Shown here: positions 22,372 to 30,820 of the stretch, piece after piece
How the letters are laid out: each line of letters opens with the position of its first letter
Numbering within the stretch: position 1 is the first letter of the stretch
Assembly (NCBI GenBank): GCA_036803205.1
Contig: DAIRUS010000008.1
Span: forward strand, 1-38,118
DNA: 38,118 nucleotides
From: DAIRUS01 sp036803205
GTDB lineage: Bacteria; Patescibacteriota; Minisyncoccia; Minisyncoccales; GBS-2
Direction of reading: 5' to 3'
Program-made: the position numbers and the translations under genes
Notes under the pieces: generated by a model
Seen by the model: the letters and a program-made list of their open reading frames with translations, nothing else
The model's database searches: none
Told to the model about the DNA's origin: nothing

Positions 22372-24855
22372 ATGGCAATTTTAGAAAAAATCTTTGGTAA
22401 TTCCAACGAAAAATATCTCAAAAAGATAAAGCCCTTGGTTGAAAAAATCAATCTTCTGGAGGCAGAATTTGAGGCATTTCCGGAAGAGAAATTTAGAGAA
22501 AAAACAATCGAATTTAAAGAAAGACTAAAAAAAGGAGAGACGCTTGATGATATTCTGCCAGAAGCTTTTGCTTTGGTCAGAGAGGCAGGTAGGAGAACCT
22601 TAAGACAAAGACATTTTGATGTTCAGTTGATGGGAGGAATAGTTTTACATCAAGGGAAAATTGCCGAAATGAAAACCGGTGAAGGAAAAACCTTGGCGGC
22701 CACCCTGCCTCTTTATTTGAATGCTTTAGAAGGAAAGGGTTGTCATTTAGTGACGGTCAATGATTATTTAGCAAGAAGGGATACGGTTTGGATGGGTCAA
22801 ATTTATCATTTCCTTGGTCTATCAGTAGGATGCTTAAATCACGAGCAATCTTTCGTCTATGACCCAGAATATAAAAAGCCGGCCGAAGAAAAAGAAAAGA
22901 TGAGAGATGAATTAGGTTCTTTTTATGTTGTTGAGGATTTTTTAAAACCTTGTTCAAGGAAAGAGGCCTATTTAGCTGATATCACTTATGGAACAAATAA
23001 TGAGTTTGGCTTTGATTACTTGAGGGATAATATGGTCTATAATCTCAATCAGCAGGTTCAAAGAGGTTTCAATTATGCCATCATTGATGAGGTTGATTCG
23101 ATTTTAATTGATGAAGCTAGAACCCCCTTAATTATTTCTGCCCCTTCTGGAGAAAGTTCAGAAATTTACTATAGCTTTGCTGCAATTTCTGAGAAATTGG
23201 AAAAAGGGATTGATTATTCAATTGATGAAAAACAGCGGACTTTTCAATGGACAGAGAAGGGGATGGAAAAGGTTGTTAGTATCTTAAAAAGAGACCCCTG
23301 GCTTGAGGGTGATTTCAGGACAATTCATAAATTAGAAAATGCCGTCAAGGCAAAAGAATTTTTCCTTTTAGATAGAGAATATGTAATTAAAGATAATGAA
23401 ATTATTATTGTTGATGAATTCACTGGTAGATTGATGCCAGGAAGAAGATGGTCAGGAGGTCTTCATCAGGCAGTTGAAGCCAAAGAACATATTAGGGGTC
23501 ATTCCGGAGTTGAGGTCAGAGAAGAATCGGTGACCTTGGCTTCGATTACTTTTCAGAACTATTTTCGAATGTACAAAAAATTGGCCGGGATGAGCGGTAC
23601 TGCCTTAACTTCAGCCGAAGAATTCTATAAAGTCTATAATTTAGAGGTAATTTCTATTCCCACCAATAAACCAATGATTAGGATTGATTTGCCCGACCGG
23701 GTTTACAAATCTGAGAAAGGGAAATTCCAGGCTATTTTAGAAGAAATAAAAAAAAGGCATCAATCGGGTCAGCCAATTTTGGTTGGTACCCGTTCGGTTG
23801 AGAAAAATGAACAATTAGGAAGATTGTTAGCCAGAGAAGGTATTCCTCATCAGATTTTAAATGCTAAGTACCATCAAAAAGAGGGCCAAATTATTGCCCA
23901 GGCAGGCAAATTGGGACAAGTAACCATTGCCACCAATATGGCCGGTCGGGGAGTGGATATAATTTTAGGAGGAAATCCGCCAAACAAAGAGGAAGCAAAA
24001 AAAATTAAGGAATTAGGCGGACTCCAGGTAATTGGTACAGAGAGGCACGAAGCCAGAAGAATTGATAATCAATTGAGAGGGAGGTCAGGTCGGCAAGGAG
24101 ATCCGGGCTCCTCCCAATTTTTTGTCTCTTTAGAAGATGAGTTGATGCGGATTTTTGGCGGAGAGAATATAAAAAAGATGATGGATACATTGAAAATACC
24201 TGAGGATCAACCAATTGAAATGAATTTAGTTTCAAAAGCAATTGAAGAAGCCCAGTCAAGAATTGAGGGCTGGAATTTTGATTTAAGAAAACATCTTTTA
24301 GAGTATGATGATGTGATGAATGTTCATCGAGAAACCTTTTATCGAAAAAGAAAAGAGATTTTGGGAGCATCAGCTGAGCAATTACGAGAGAAAGCCATAC
24401 ATTTTGTTTTAAAAGCCGGTTTTAAAAAAGAAGATTATGAAAAAAAAGAAAAAGAAATTGGAGCCGAAAAAATGATAGAGCTAATAAAATTTCTTTCCCT
24501 GAGGGTGATGGATACTTTTTGGATTGACCATTTAGAAAATATGGACTATCTGAGAGATTCGGTTAGATTGCGCGCTTATGGCCAGCGCGATCCCTTGGTT
24601 GAGTATAAAACCGAGGGACATAAAATTTTCAAATCCCTTTTGGAGCAAATTGAAACCGAAATTGGCAAGATTTTAATGAAAGTTAGTCTAATCAAAGAAC
24701 CATCATCACCAACTCCGGCCATTAACCAGGAAAGGAAATTTTCTGCTTCTGCCGCCTCTCCGGGTCGAAACGACCCTTGTCCTTGCGGAAAAGTTGACTC
24801 AAAAACTGGAAAGCCCTTAAAGTATAAAAAATGTTGTTGGCCAAAATATGGCTAA
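22372..24855 (+). CDS. secA: Preprotein translocase ATPase SecA
   Basis: This is the motor that drives secreted proteins through SecYEG. Walker A is TGEGKT (102-107); Walker B and following are IIDEVDSILIDEARTPLIIS; the second nucleotide domain has TNMAGRGVDIILGG and RGRSGRQGDPGSS. The preprotein cross-linking, helical scaffold and wing domains follow in the normal order. The C-terminus has the zinc-binding CPCGK and KYKKCCW, which usually bind SecB or ribosomes and lipids. At 827 residues it is a compact SecA without large insertions. It appears to start its own transcript; the DUF1614 gene follows by 6 bases. Confidence 0.98.
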   Translation: MAILEKIFGNSNEKYLKKIKPLVEKINLLEAEFEAFPEEKFREKTIEFKERLKKGETLDDILPEAFALVREAGRRTLRQRHFDVQLMGGIVLHQGKIAEMKTGEGKTLAATLPLYLNALEGKGCHLVTVNDYLARRDTVWMGQIYHFLGLSVGCLNHEQSFVYDPEYKKPAEEKEKMRDELGSFYVVEDFLKPCSRKEAYLADITYGTNNEFGFDYLRDNMVYNLNQQVQRGFNYAIIDEVDSILIDEARTPLIISAPSGESSEIYYSFAAISEKLEKGIDYSIDEKQRTFQWTEKGMEKVVSILKRDPWLEGDFRTIHKLENAVKAKEFFLLDREYVIKDNEIIIVDEFTGRLMPGRRWSGGLHQAVEAKEHIRGHSGVEVREESVTLASITFQNYFRMYKKLAGMSGTALTSAEEFYKVYNLEVISIPTNKPMIRIDLPDRVYKSEKGKFQAILEEIKKRHQSGQPILVGTRSVEKNEQLGRLLAREGIPHQILNAKYHQKEGQIIAQAGKLGQVTIATNMAGRGVDIILGGNPPNKEEAKKIKELGGLQVIGTERHEARRIDNQLRGRSGRQGDPGSSQFFVSLEDELMRIFGGENIKKMMDTLKIPEDQPIEMNLVSKAIEEAQSRIEGWNFDLRKHLLEYDDVMNVHRETFYRKRKEILGASAEQLREKAIHFVLKAGFKKEDYEKKEKEIGAEKMIELIKFLSLRVMDTFWIDHLENMDYLRDSVRLRAYGQRDPLVEYKTEGHKIFKSLLEQIETEIGKILMKVSLIKEPSSPTPAINQERKFSASAASPGRNDPCPCGKVDSKTGKPLKYKKCCWPKYG

Positions 24856-24861
24856 GGTTTT

Positions 24862-25521
24862 ATGTTCTTCTTTCCAGTAGCTTTTTTAATCTTTCTCCTT
24901 TTTATTTTATCTTTGCCCATTTTATTTTTGTTGGGCTATTTTCATATTATTACTCTTGGTTTTGAGAAATTGGGTATTTCTCCTCAAGGAACCATTCTTT
25001 TGCTTTTTTTAATTTTGATTGGCTCGGGCATTAATATCCCTCTGACTAAAAGAAAATTGGTTTATACCATAGAAAAAAGATTTTTTGGTCTTTTTCGGAC
25101 ACCCCGTTTAAAGGTCCAATGCTTAGCTATCAACTTAGGAGGAGCAGTCATTCCCATTTTTCTTTCTTTTTATTTTTTGTATTCACTTTGGCTAAAAGGA
25201 ATTAATTTGACACCTCTTTGGATTAGTACCATCTTAATGATTATCATTTGTAAATTTCTAGCTAAGATTATTCCTGATAAAGGAATTTCTCTACCAGCTT
25301 TAATTCCTTCAATTCTTTCAGCCATTTTTTCTCTGATTTTTATGCCCGAATTTGCCGCTCCTTCAGCCTTCATTTCTGGAGTTTTCGGGGTTTTAATTGG
25401 TGCTGATTTTTTAAATTTAAAAAGGGTTCAAAAATTAAGTCCAGGATTTGTTTCTATTGGTGGAGCAGGCGTTTTTGATGGAATTTTTTTGGTAGCAATT
25501 TTCTCGGTCCTTCTTTCTTGA
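24862..25521 (+). CDS. DUF1614 family membrane protein
   Basis: This 219-residue protein is almost entirely hydrophobic (about 6-7 helices). The DUF1614 (PF07758) hallmarks are clear in the C-terminal half: ISLPALIPSILSA, FISGVFGVLIGADFLNL and SIGGAGVFDGIFLVAIFSVLLS. No reaction is established for the family. It follows secA by six bases, so the two are probably cotranscribed. Its stop lies in the loop of a 9-bp hairpin (CCTTCTTTC 25509-25517 with GAAAGAAGG 25525-25533) that lacks a T-tract. Confidence 0.85.
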   Translation: MFFFPVAFLIFLLFILSLPILFLLGYFHIITLGFEKLGISPQGTILLLFLILIGSGINIPLTKRKLVYTIEKRFFGLFRTPRLKVQCLAINLGGAVIPIFLSFYFLYSLWLKGINLTPLWISTILMIIICKFLAKIIPDKGISLPALIPSILSAIFSLIFMPEFAAPSAFISGVFGVLIGADFLNLKRVQKLSPGFVSIGGAGVFDGIFLVAIFSVLLS

Positions 25522-25536
25522 GACGAAAGAAGGGAG

Positions 25537-25565
25537 TTGACTGAACTTTTTAAATGGGGTATAAA
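25537..25565 (+). promoter_or_regulatory. Promoter of the sigma-4/HARE-HTH gene
   Basis: TTGACT (25537-25542) and TATAAA (25560-25565) are separated by 17 bases. The leader would be about 40 bases. Confidence 0.6.
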
Positions 25566-25610
25566 TGATATAATAAATCAAAGGTCAGAAATTATCACCA
25601 GATTGAAAAT

Positions 25611-26594
25611 ATGAAAAACATCAATTATCAAAAAATCTGTTTAGATTTAATTTCTGATTTAAACGAAAGAGAAAAAGAGGTAATTTCTCGCCGTTTTGGT
25701 TTGGGAGGGAAAAATCGCCAAACTTTAGAAGCGATTGGTCAAGACTATGGTCTTTGTCGGGAGAGGATTCGTCAAATCCAGGAAGCGGCAATAAAGAAAA
25801 TCAAACCAAAATTAGAAAAACTTCAAGAGGTATGGGAGTTTTTTTTAAATTATTTTAAAAAGTCTGGCGGACTGAAAAAAGAAGACGTTCTTTTGACTGA
25901 ACTAGGAGGGGAAAAGGAAAAAAATGAAGTTTATTTCCTTTTAACCTTGACACCCCTTTTTCGGCGTTTTTCTGAAAATGAAAATTTCCATTCTTTTTGG
26001 ACGAGCGATTTAAACGCTTTTGATTTAGCCAAGAGAGTGATTAATTCTGTTTCAGCCCAATTTGAAAAAGCCAAAAGGCCCTTAGCATTTCAAGAATTAA
26101 ACCCTCTTTTTCCACTAGAAAAAGAGGCTTTTGAGTCTTATCTGGAAATTTCAAAAAAAATCCAAAAAAATCAAGAGAATCTGTATGGCTTTAGAGAGTG
26201 GCCAGAAATTAATCCCCGAGGGATAAAAGATAAAGCCTATTTGGCCCTAAAAAAGACAGGAAAACCCCTCCATTTTAAAGAGATTACCGCCTTAATTGAA
26301 AAAGCAAATCTTCAGACCGTTCATAACGAATTAATTAAAGATTCAAGGTTTGTTTTAGTTGGTCGAGGAATTTATGGCTTAGCCGAGTGGGGATATTTAC
26401 CTGGTCAGGTTAGGGACGTAATCTTAAAAATCTTAGAGCAAGAGAAAAGACCATTAAAAAAAGAGGAGATTGTTGAGAAGGTTTTGAGACAAAGACTTGT
26501 CAAAGAAAATACAATTTTAATGAATTTGAGTAACAAAAAGTATTTTTTGAGAGATAGCCAAGGGAGATACAGGCTGAAACCTGAAGTTATCTAA
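25611..26594 (+). CDS. Sigma-70 region 4-like / HARE-HTH DNA-binding protein
   Basis: The N-terminal ~70 residues are a sigma region 4 helix-turn-helix: LNEREKEVISRRFGL, TLEAIGQDYGLCRERIRQIQ, then EAAIKKIKPKL. No region 2 (-10 binding) is present, so it is not a full sigma factor. The C-terminal part (about 205-325) resembles the HARE-HTH/RpoE-delta winged helix twice: AYLALKKTGKPLHFKEITALI with GRGIYGLAEWG, then DVILKILEQEKRPLKKEEIV with RYRLKPE. Proteins of this shape recur in Patescibacteria and probably modulate RNA polymerase. The target genes are not evident. It has its own promoter. Confidence 0.8.
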   Translation: MKNINYQKICLDLISDLNEREKEVISRRFGLGGKNRQTLEAIGQDYGLCRERIRQIQEAAIKKIKPKLEKLQEVWEFFLNYFKKSGGLKKEDVLLTELGGEKEKNEVYFLLTLTPLFRRFSENENFHSFWTSDLNAFDLAKRVINSVSAQFEKAKRPLAFQELNPLFPLEKEAFESYLEISKKIQKNQENLYGFREWPEINPRGIKDKAYLALKKTGKPLHFKEITALIEKANLQTVHNELIKDSRFVLVGRGIYGLAEWGYLPGQVRDVILKILEQEKRPLKKEEIVEKVLRQRLVKENTILMNLSNKKYFLRDSQGRYRLKPEVI

Positions 26595-26600
26595 CCTTAA

Positions 26601-26834
26601 ATGGAAATTTTTGCTACCGGAATAAAAATTCTATTTATCTTTACCCTCATTTTCTTTTTCTCTTTATTTTTTCTTTGCACTTCTTGGACAAAAGAATGGC
26701 ATCCGGAGAGGAGATTTGCTATTGGATTTATGGTCAGCATTCTTTTTACCTTTTGGGTTTTTATTGGAGGGTTTCTCCTGTTAATTTTCATTTCCTTTTT
26801 GGTCCAATATCTAATTCCCTACCTAAAACTTTAG
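26601..26834 (+). CDS. Small two-helix membrane protein
   Basis: This 77-residue protein has two hydrophobic helices (about 7-28 and 42-70) separated by a charged WTKEWHPERR loop. It starts 6 bases after the sigma-4 gene and ends 5 bases before the next gene, in a tight row leading to the TraD-like ATPase. This suggests a membrane subunit of the same complex. A longer frame of the downstream gene overlaps it in another frame, but that extension does not look like protein, so this frame is preferred. Family unknown. Confidence 0.6.
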   Translation: MEIFATGIKILFIFTLIFFFSLFFLCTSWTKEWHPERRFAIGFMVSILFTFWVFIGGFLLLIFISFLVQYLIPYLKL

Positions 26835-26839
26835 CCATC

Positions 26840-28189
26840 ATGGAATTTTTCTCTATCATTTGGCAAATTATATGGCAAATTATAAAAAATTGGTGGTGGC
26901 TTTTTCTTCCCCTGATTCTTTGGTTTCCAGCTAGATACTTTTATTTTTGGTGGATTAGGTGGGAAGTGTGGTATCCGAAGAAAAAATGGATTCTTCTAGA
27001 AATAAAACCACCACGAGAAATTTTAAAACCTTTTTCAGCCATGGAAAATGTTTTTTCGATGCTTTGGGGAATAATTAATATGCCCAATTGGCGCGAGACG
27101 TGGTGTAGTGGAGTATTACCTTTGGGAGGCGGACTTTGGTTTTCTTTTGAGATTGTTTCTTTTGGCGGAGAAATTCATTTTTATATGAGGATTCCCGATG
27201 ATTTTCGAAATACGGCTGAAACTGTGATTTATTCTCAATATCCCGAGGCTGAGATTTTTCAGGTTGAGGATTATACCAAAAACGTGCCTCAGGACATCCC
27301 CAACCAAAAATGGGATCTTTATGCCGAAGATTACAGTCTTTTAAAAGATGATCATTTTCCAATTAAAACCTATGGTATGTTTTTTGAAAAAGAAATGGAA
27401 GAAAGAAGGATATTAGAGGAAAAAAGATTAGACCCGATGGATACCTTGCTTGAAGGACTTTCTAAGCTGCAATCCGGAGAGCAAATTTGGCTTCAAATCG
27501 TCTGCAATCCCATTGTTGACTCAATTTTTCCTTGGTTAGCCAAGGCTAAAGCCGCTGTTAATAAAATAGCCAAAAGACCATCACCACCTATTCAAAAACC
27601 ACTACTTATAGAGGCTTTAGAAATTTTAATTTTTGGACCGGGTGGAGAAAAGAAAGAAACAAAACCAGCAGAATTAATTGCGCCCGAATTAAGATTAACT
27701 CCGGGAGAAAAGGAAGTCTTAACCGCCATTGAAAATAAAATTAAAAAGCCGGCCTACCAATGCTGGATTAGACAAGTTTATCTTTATAAGCGGGATAAAC
27801 CCCATTTTTCTGGAAATTACGCTTTGGTCAGGACCTATTTGATGAGCCAATTTATGACCCAGAACTTAAATTCCTTTGTCTATTGGGGACCAACTAGAAC
27901 CAAAATTCATTACTTCTTAAAAAAGCGCCGGCTTTATTTGAGAAAACGCCAACAATTGAGAAGGTATATTGAGAGAATGCCCTCTCTTTGGCCAAGAACA
28001 ATGACCGGTGAACCTTTTTTCCCATTTGGTTTTTCTCAGGGAAGAAAACCAGGAATTAGGGGAACAATTATTTTAAATATTGAGGAATTAGCAACCATTT
28101 TTCATTTTCCGGCAAAAATTACTACCCCAGCCATTGCTCCAGTTGAAGCCAAAAAAGCCGGACCTCCAGCCGGCTTACCGGTTGAATAA
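26840..28189 (+). CDS. Membrane-anchored partner protein of the TraD-like ATPase (family not assigned)
   Basis: It begins MEFFSIIWQIIWQIIKNWWW, a single N-terminal membrane helix region. The rest is a ~400-residue soluble body with SGVLPLGGGLWFSFEIVSFG, HFYMRIPDDFRNTAETVIYS, QYPEAEIFQVEDY and GEQIWLQIVCNP. Such blocks resemble the N-terminal region found before FtsK/TraD/VirB4-like motors in Patescibacteria and archaea. A hydrophilic Pro/Lys linker and the Pro/Ala-rich tail (TTPAIAPVEAKKAGPP) follow. The ATPase starts two bases after its stop, so the pair surely works together. ATG 26840 was chosen because a longer frame (from 26675) overlaps the preceding membrane gene. No catalytic motif is seen. 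Confidence 0.7.
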   Translation: MEFFSIIWQIIWQIIKNWWWLFLPLILWFPARYFYFWWIRWEVWYPKKKWILLEIKPPREILKPFSAMENVFSMLWGIINMPNWRETWCSGVLPLGGGLWFSFEIVSFGGEIHFYMRIPDDFRNTAETVIYSQYPEAEIFQVEDYTKNVPQDIPNQKWDLYAEDYSLLKDDHFPIKTYGMFFEKEMEERRILEEKRLDPMDTLLEGLSKLQSGEQIWLQIVCNPIVDSIFPWLAKAKAAVNKIAKRPSPPIQKPLLIEALEILIFGPGGEKKETKPAELIAPELRLTPGEKEVLTAIENKIKKPAYQCWIRQVYLYKRDKPHFSGNYALVRTYLMSQFMTQNLNSFVYWGPTRTKIHYFLKKRRLYLRKRQQLRRYIERMPSLWPRTMTGEPFFPFGFSQGRKPGIRGTIILNIEELATIFHFPAKITTPAIAPVEAKKAGPPAGLPVE

Positions 28190-28191
28190 AT

Positions 28192-29667
28192 ATGAAAGAA
28201 GAAATTACTTTTTTAGGAGTGACGACATTTAGAAATGAGAGGCGAAAATTCGGAATAAAAACCGATGACCGACGGCGCCATATTTATATTATTGGAAAAA
28301 CTGGAATGGGGAAAACCGCTCTTTTAGAAAACATGACAGTACAAGACATTTTAGCTGGCCGGGGAGTTGGTTTTATTGACCCCCACGGTGAAGCAGCCGA
28401 AGGATTGTTAGACCTAATTCCTTCCGAAAGAATTAATGATGTTGTTTATTTTAACCCTGCTGATTTAAATTACCCTACCGCTTTCAATGTAATGGAAAAA
28501 GTTGGTTTGGAACATCGCCATTTGGTTGCCTCTGGTTTAATGGGGGTTTTTAAAAAAATTTGGCCGGACGTTTGGTCGGCTCGAATGGAATATATTTTAA
28601 ATAATAGTATTTTAGCTCTTTTAGAATACCCCAATTCAACTCTTTTAGGGATTAATAGAATGTTGGCCGAGCCAGAATATCGAAAGAAGGTAGTGGAAAG
28701 AATAACCGATCCGGTGGTTAAATCTTTTTGGGTTAATGAATTTGCACGATATACTCAGAGATATGAGGTTGAAGCCACTGCCGCCATTCAAAATAAAGTT
28801 GGACAATTTATTTCTAATCCTTTAATTAGAAATATTGTTGGTCAGGTGAAGTCCAAAATTGATATGAGAGAAGTTATGGATCAAGGGAAAATTTTAATTG
28901 CCAATTTGTCTAAAGGGAGGATAGGAGAGGATAATTCCCGATTGTTGGGTGCTCTTTTAATCACCAAATTATATCTAGCTGCCATGTCTAGAGTAGACAT
29001 TCCGGAAGAAGAAAGGAGAGATTTTTATTTATATGTTGATGAATTTCAAAACTTTGCCACCGAATCATTTGTTGGGATTTTGTCAGAGGCCAGAAAATAT
29101 CGTTTGAATTTAACCTTGGCAAATCAATACGTTGCTCAATTAGAAGAAATGACCGCCCTCGGAAAAAGCACCAAAGTAAAAGATGCGGTTTTTGGCAATA
29201 TTGGCACATTGATTGTTTTTCGGGTGGGAGCCGAAGACGCTGAATATTTAGAGAAAGAGTTTGTCCCAGAATTTGTCGCCGAAAACCTTATAAATTTGGC
29301 AAAATATAATATTTATTTAAAATTAATGATAGATGGAGTGGCAAGCAGGCCTTTTTCGGCCGAAACTTTACCTCCACCCAAAAAGCCTCAAAAATCAAAT
29401 CGAGAAAAAATTATTATGGTTTCTAGAGAAAGATACAGTACTTCCCGAGAGATTGTTGAAGAAAAGATTGGTCGTTGGATGGGAAGTAGCGAGAAAATTT
29501 TACCACCTGTTCCCACTATTTCTTTAAAAAAAATCCAGAGTTTTAGCCCCATTTCTTTTTCGGGGAAAAAGACCTTAGAAAAAAAACCAAAAGGAGAAAA
29601 GAAAAAGGTCGATATATCAGAATTAAGAGAGGCCCTAGGAAGGGCGTTAAAAAAAAATAAACCTTGA
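28192..29667 (+). CDS. Type IV secretion/TraD-VirD4-like DNA-translocating ATPase
   Basis: This is a RecA-fold motor of 491 residues. Walker A is GKTGMGKT (35-42), FIDPHGEAAE follows at the second strand, and Walker B is FYLYVDEFQNF with Asp283-Glu284. SEARKYRLNLTLANQY and FGNIGTLIVFRVG are the usual downstream blocks of conjugative coupling proteins. It has no membrane helix of its own, so the upstream partner probably anchors it. No relaxase or pilus genes are nearby. This motor is widely kept in Patescibacteria and may serve DNA uptake or transfer, or pilus function; the true role is unproven. The C-terminal ~80 residues are basic and low in complexity. Confidence 0.85.
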   Translation: MKEEITFLGVTTFRNERRKFGIKTDDRRRHIYIIGKTGMGKTALLENMTVQDILAGRGVGFIDPHGEAAEGLLDLIPSERINDVVYFNPADLNYPTAFNVMEKVGLEHRHLVASGLMGVFKKIWPDVWSARMEYILNNSILALLEYPNSTLLGINRMLAEPEYRKKVVERITDPVVKSFWVNEFARYTQRYEVEATAAIQNKVGQFISNPLIRNIVGQVKSKIDMREVMDQGKILIANLSKGRIGEDNSRLLGALLITKLYLAAMSRVDIPEEERRDFYLYVDEFQNFATESFVGILSEARKYRLNLTLANQYVAQLEEMTALGKSTKVKDAVFGNIGTLIVFRVGAEDAEYLEKEFVPEFVAENLINLAKYNIYLKLMIDGVASRPFSAETLPPPKKPQKSNREKIIMVSRERYSTSREIVEEKIGRWMGSSEKILPPVPTISLKKIQSFSPISFSGKKTLEKKPKGEKKKVDISELREALGRALKKNKP

Positions 29668-29670
29668 AAA

Positions 29671-30813
29671 ATGAAAACATTAAAAGATTTTAATTTTACA
29701 AATAAAAGAGTTTTGGTTAGGTGCGATTTTAACGTTCCCATCTCGGCAGAAGGAGATATTTTAGATGATTTCCGACTTCAATCGGCTCTTCCAACGATCC
29801 AATTTCTGATTCAATCTGGGGCAAAAATAATTCTGATGAGTCATTTAGAAATGAAAGAGAAAGTGATTAGCTTGAAGGCAATACTCTCAGCATTGGAGGG
29901 GCTATTGGGAAAAAAGATTAAATTTTTACCGAATTGTTTTGGAGAAAACGTTAAAAAAGAGGTAGAAATGATGAAGGCGGGAAATGTCATTCTTTTAGAA
30001 AACTTAAGATTTTACAAAGAAGAAAAAGAAGCCGATCCTAAATTTGCCAAAGAAATTTCTCAGCTGGGAGATTTCTATATTAATGAAGCTTTTTCTTGTT
30101 CTCATCGAGCGCACGCTTCAATCGTTGGGATTCCCAAATATCTTCCAAGTGCCGCCGGTTTTTTGTTGGAAAAAGAAATTAAAACGCTTTCTCAAATTTT
30201 AGAGAGACCAAAGCGACCATTGATAGCAATTATTGGAGGAATAAAAATTGAAACAAAAATTAAGACCATTTTGAATTTTTTAGAAAAGGCCGATCATTTA
30301 CTTTTGGGAAGTAAAATCGGAGAAGTAATTTTGGCTCAAAAAATGATATTAATTGGACGGCAAATAGCAGAAGAAAAGTTGATTGAAAAGATTAAACTTA
30401 CCGATCCAAAACTTCATCTTCCTTTTGATGGAAGGATATCTTTAAGGGAGGGAACGGAATCTTATTTTCGAATTGGCGGAGTTGGAACTTTAAAGAAAGA
30501 AGAGGAAATTTTTGATGTCGGCCCCGAAACTATAAAGATATTTGTTGAAATAATTAAAAAGGGAAGAACGATTTTTTGGTCGGGCCCTTTGGGAATGTTT
30601 GAGAAAAAAGAATTTGAGGCGGGGACGAAAGAAATTGCCGAAGCTATAACCCGTAACTATTCAGCCTTCAAGGTGGCTGGCGGTGGAGATACAATTTCAG
30701 CTATCAATAAATTTGAATTAGCGCAAAAATTTGATTTTCTTTCTACCGGTGGAGGAGCAATGTTAGAATTTCTAGCCGGTGAAAAACTGCCAGGGATTGA
30801 AGCCTTAAAATAA
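29671..30813 (+). CDS. pgk: Phosphoglycerate kinase
   Basis: It makes ATP in glycolysis from 1,3-bisphosphoglycerate. The N-terminal substrate domain has VLVRCDFNVPIS, ENLRFYKEEKEADP and NEAFSCSHRAHASIVGIPKYLPSAAG. The C-terminal nucleotide domain has GGIKIETKI (usually GGAKVSDKI), FWSGPLGMFE, VAGGGDT and LSTGGGAMLEFLAG. At 380 residues it is slightly shorter than typical (about 390-400). It starts three bases after the ATPase gene and is followed 7 bases later by the DHH gene. No other glycolytic gene is in the window. Confidence 0.97.
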   Translation: MKTLKDFNFTNKRVLVRCDFNVPISAEGDILDDFRLQSALPTIQFLIQSGAKIILMSHLEMKEKVISLKAILSALEGLLGKKIKFLPNCFGENVKKEVEMMKAGNVILLENLRFYKEEKEADPKFAKEISQLGDFYINEAFSCSHRAHASIVGIPKYLPSAAGFLLEKEIKTLSQILERPKRPLIAIIGGIKIETKIKTILNFLEKADHLLLGSKIGEVILAQKMILIGRQIAEEKLIEKIKLTDPKLHLPFDGRISLREGTESYFRIGGVGTLKKEEEIFDVGPETIKIFVEIIKKGRTIFWSGPLGMFEKKEFEAGTKEIAEAITRNYSAFKVAGGGDTISAINKFELAQKFDFLSTGGGAMLEFLAGEKLPGIEALK

Positions 30814-30820
30814 ATTCCAG

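Noticed and set aside
26675..26839. Longer N-terminus for the 449-residue ATPase partner
   Set aside because: The extension overlaps the small membrane protein in another frame and lacks protein-like pattern, whereas ATG 26840 begins a clean membrane helix 5 bases after the upstream stop.
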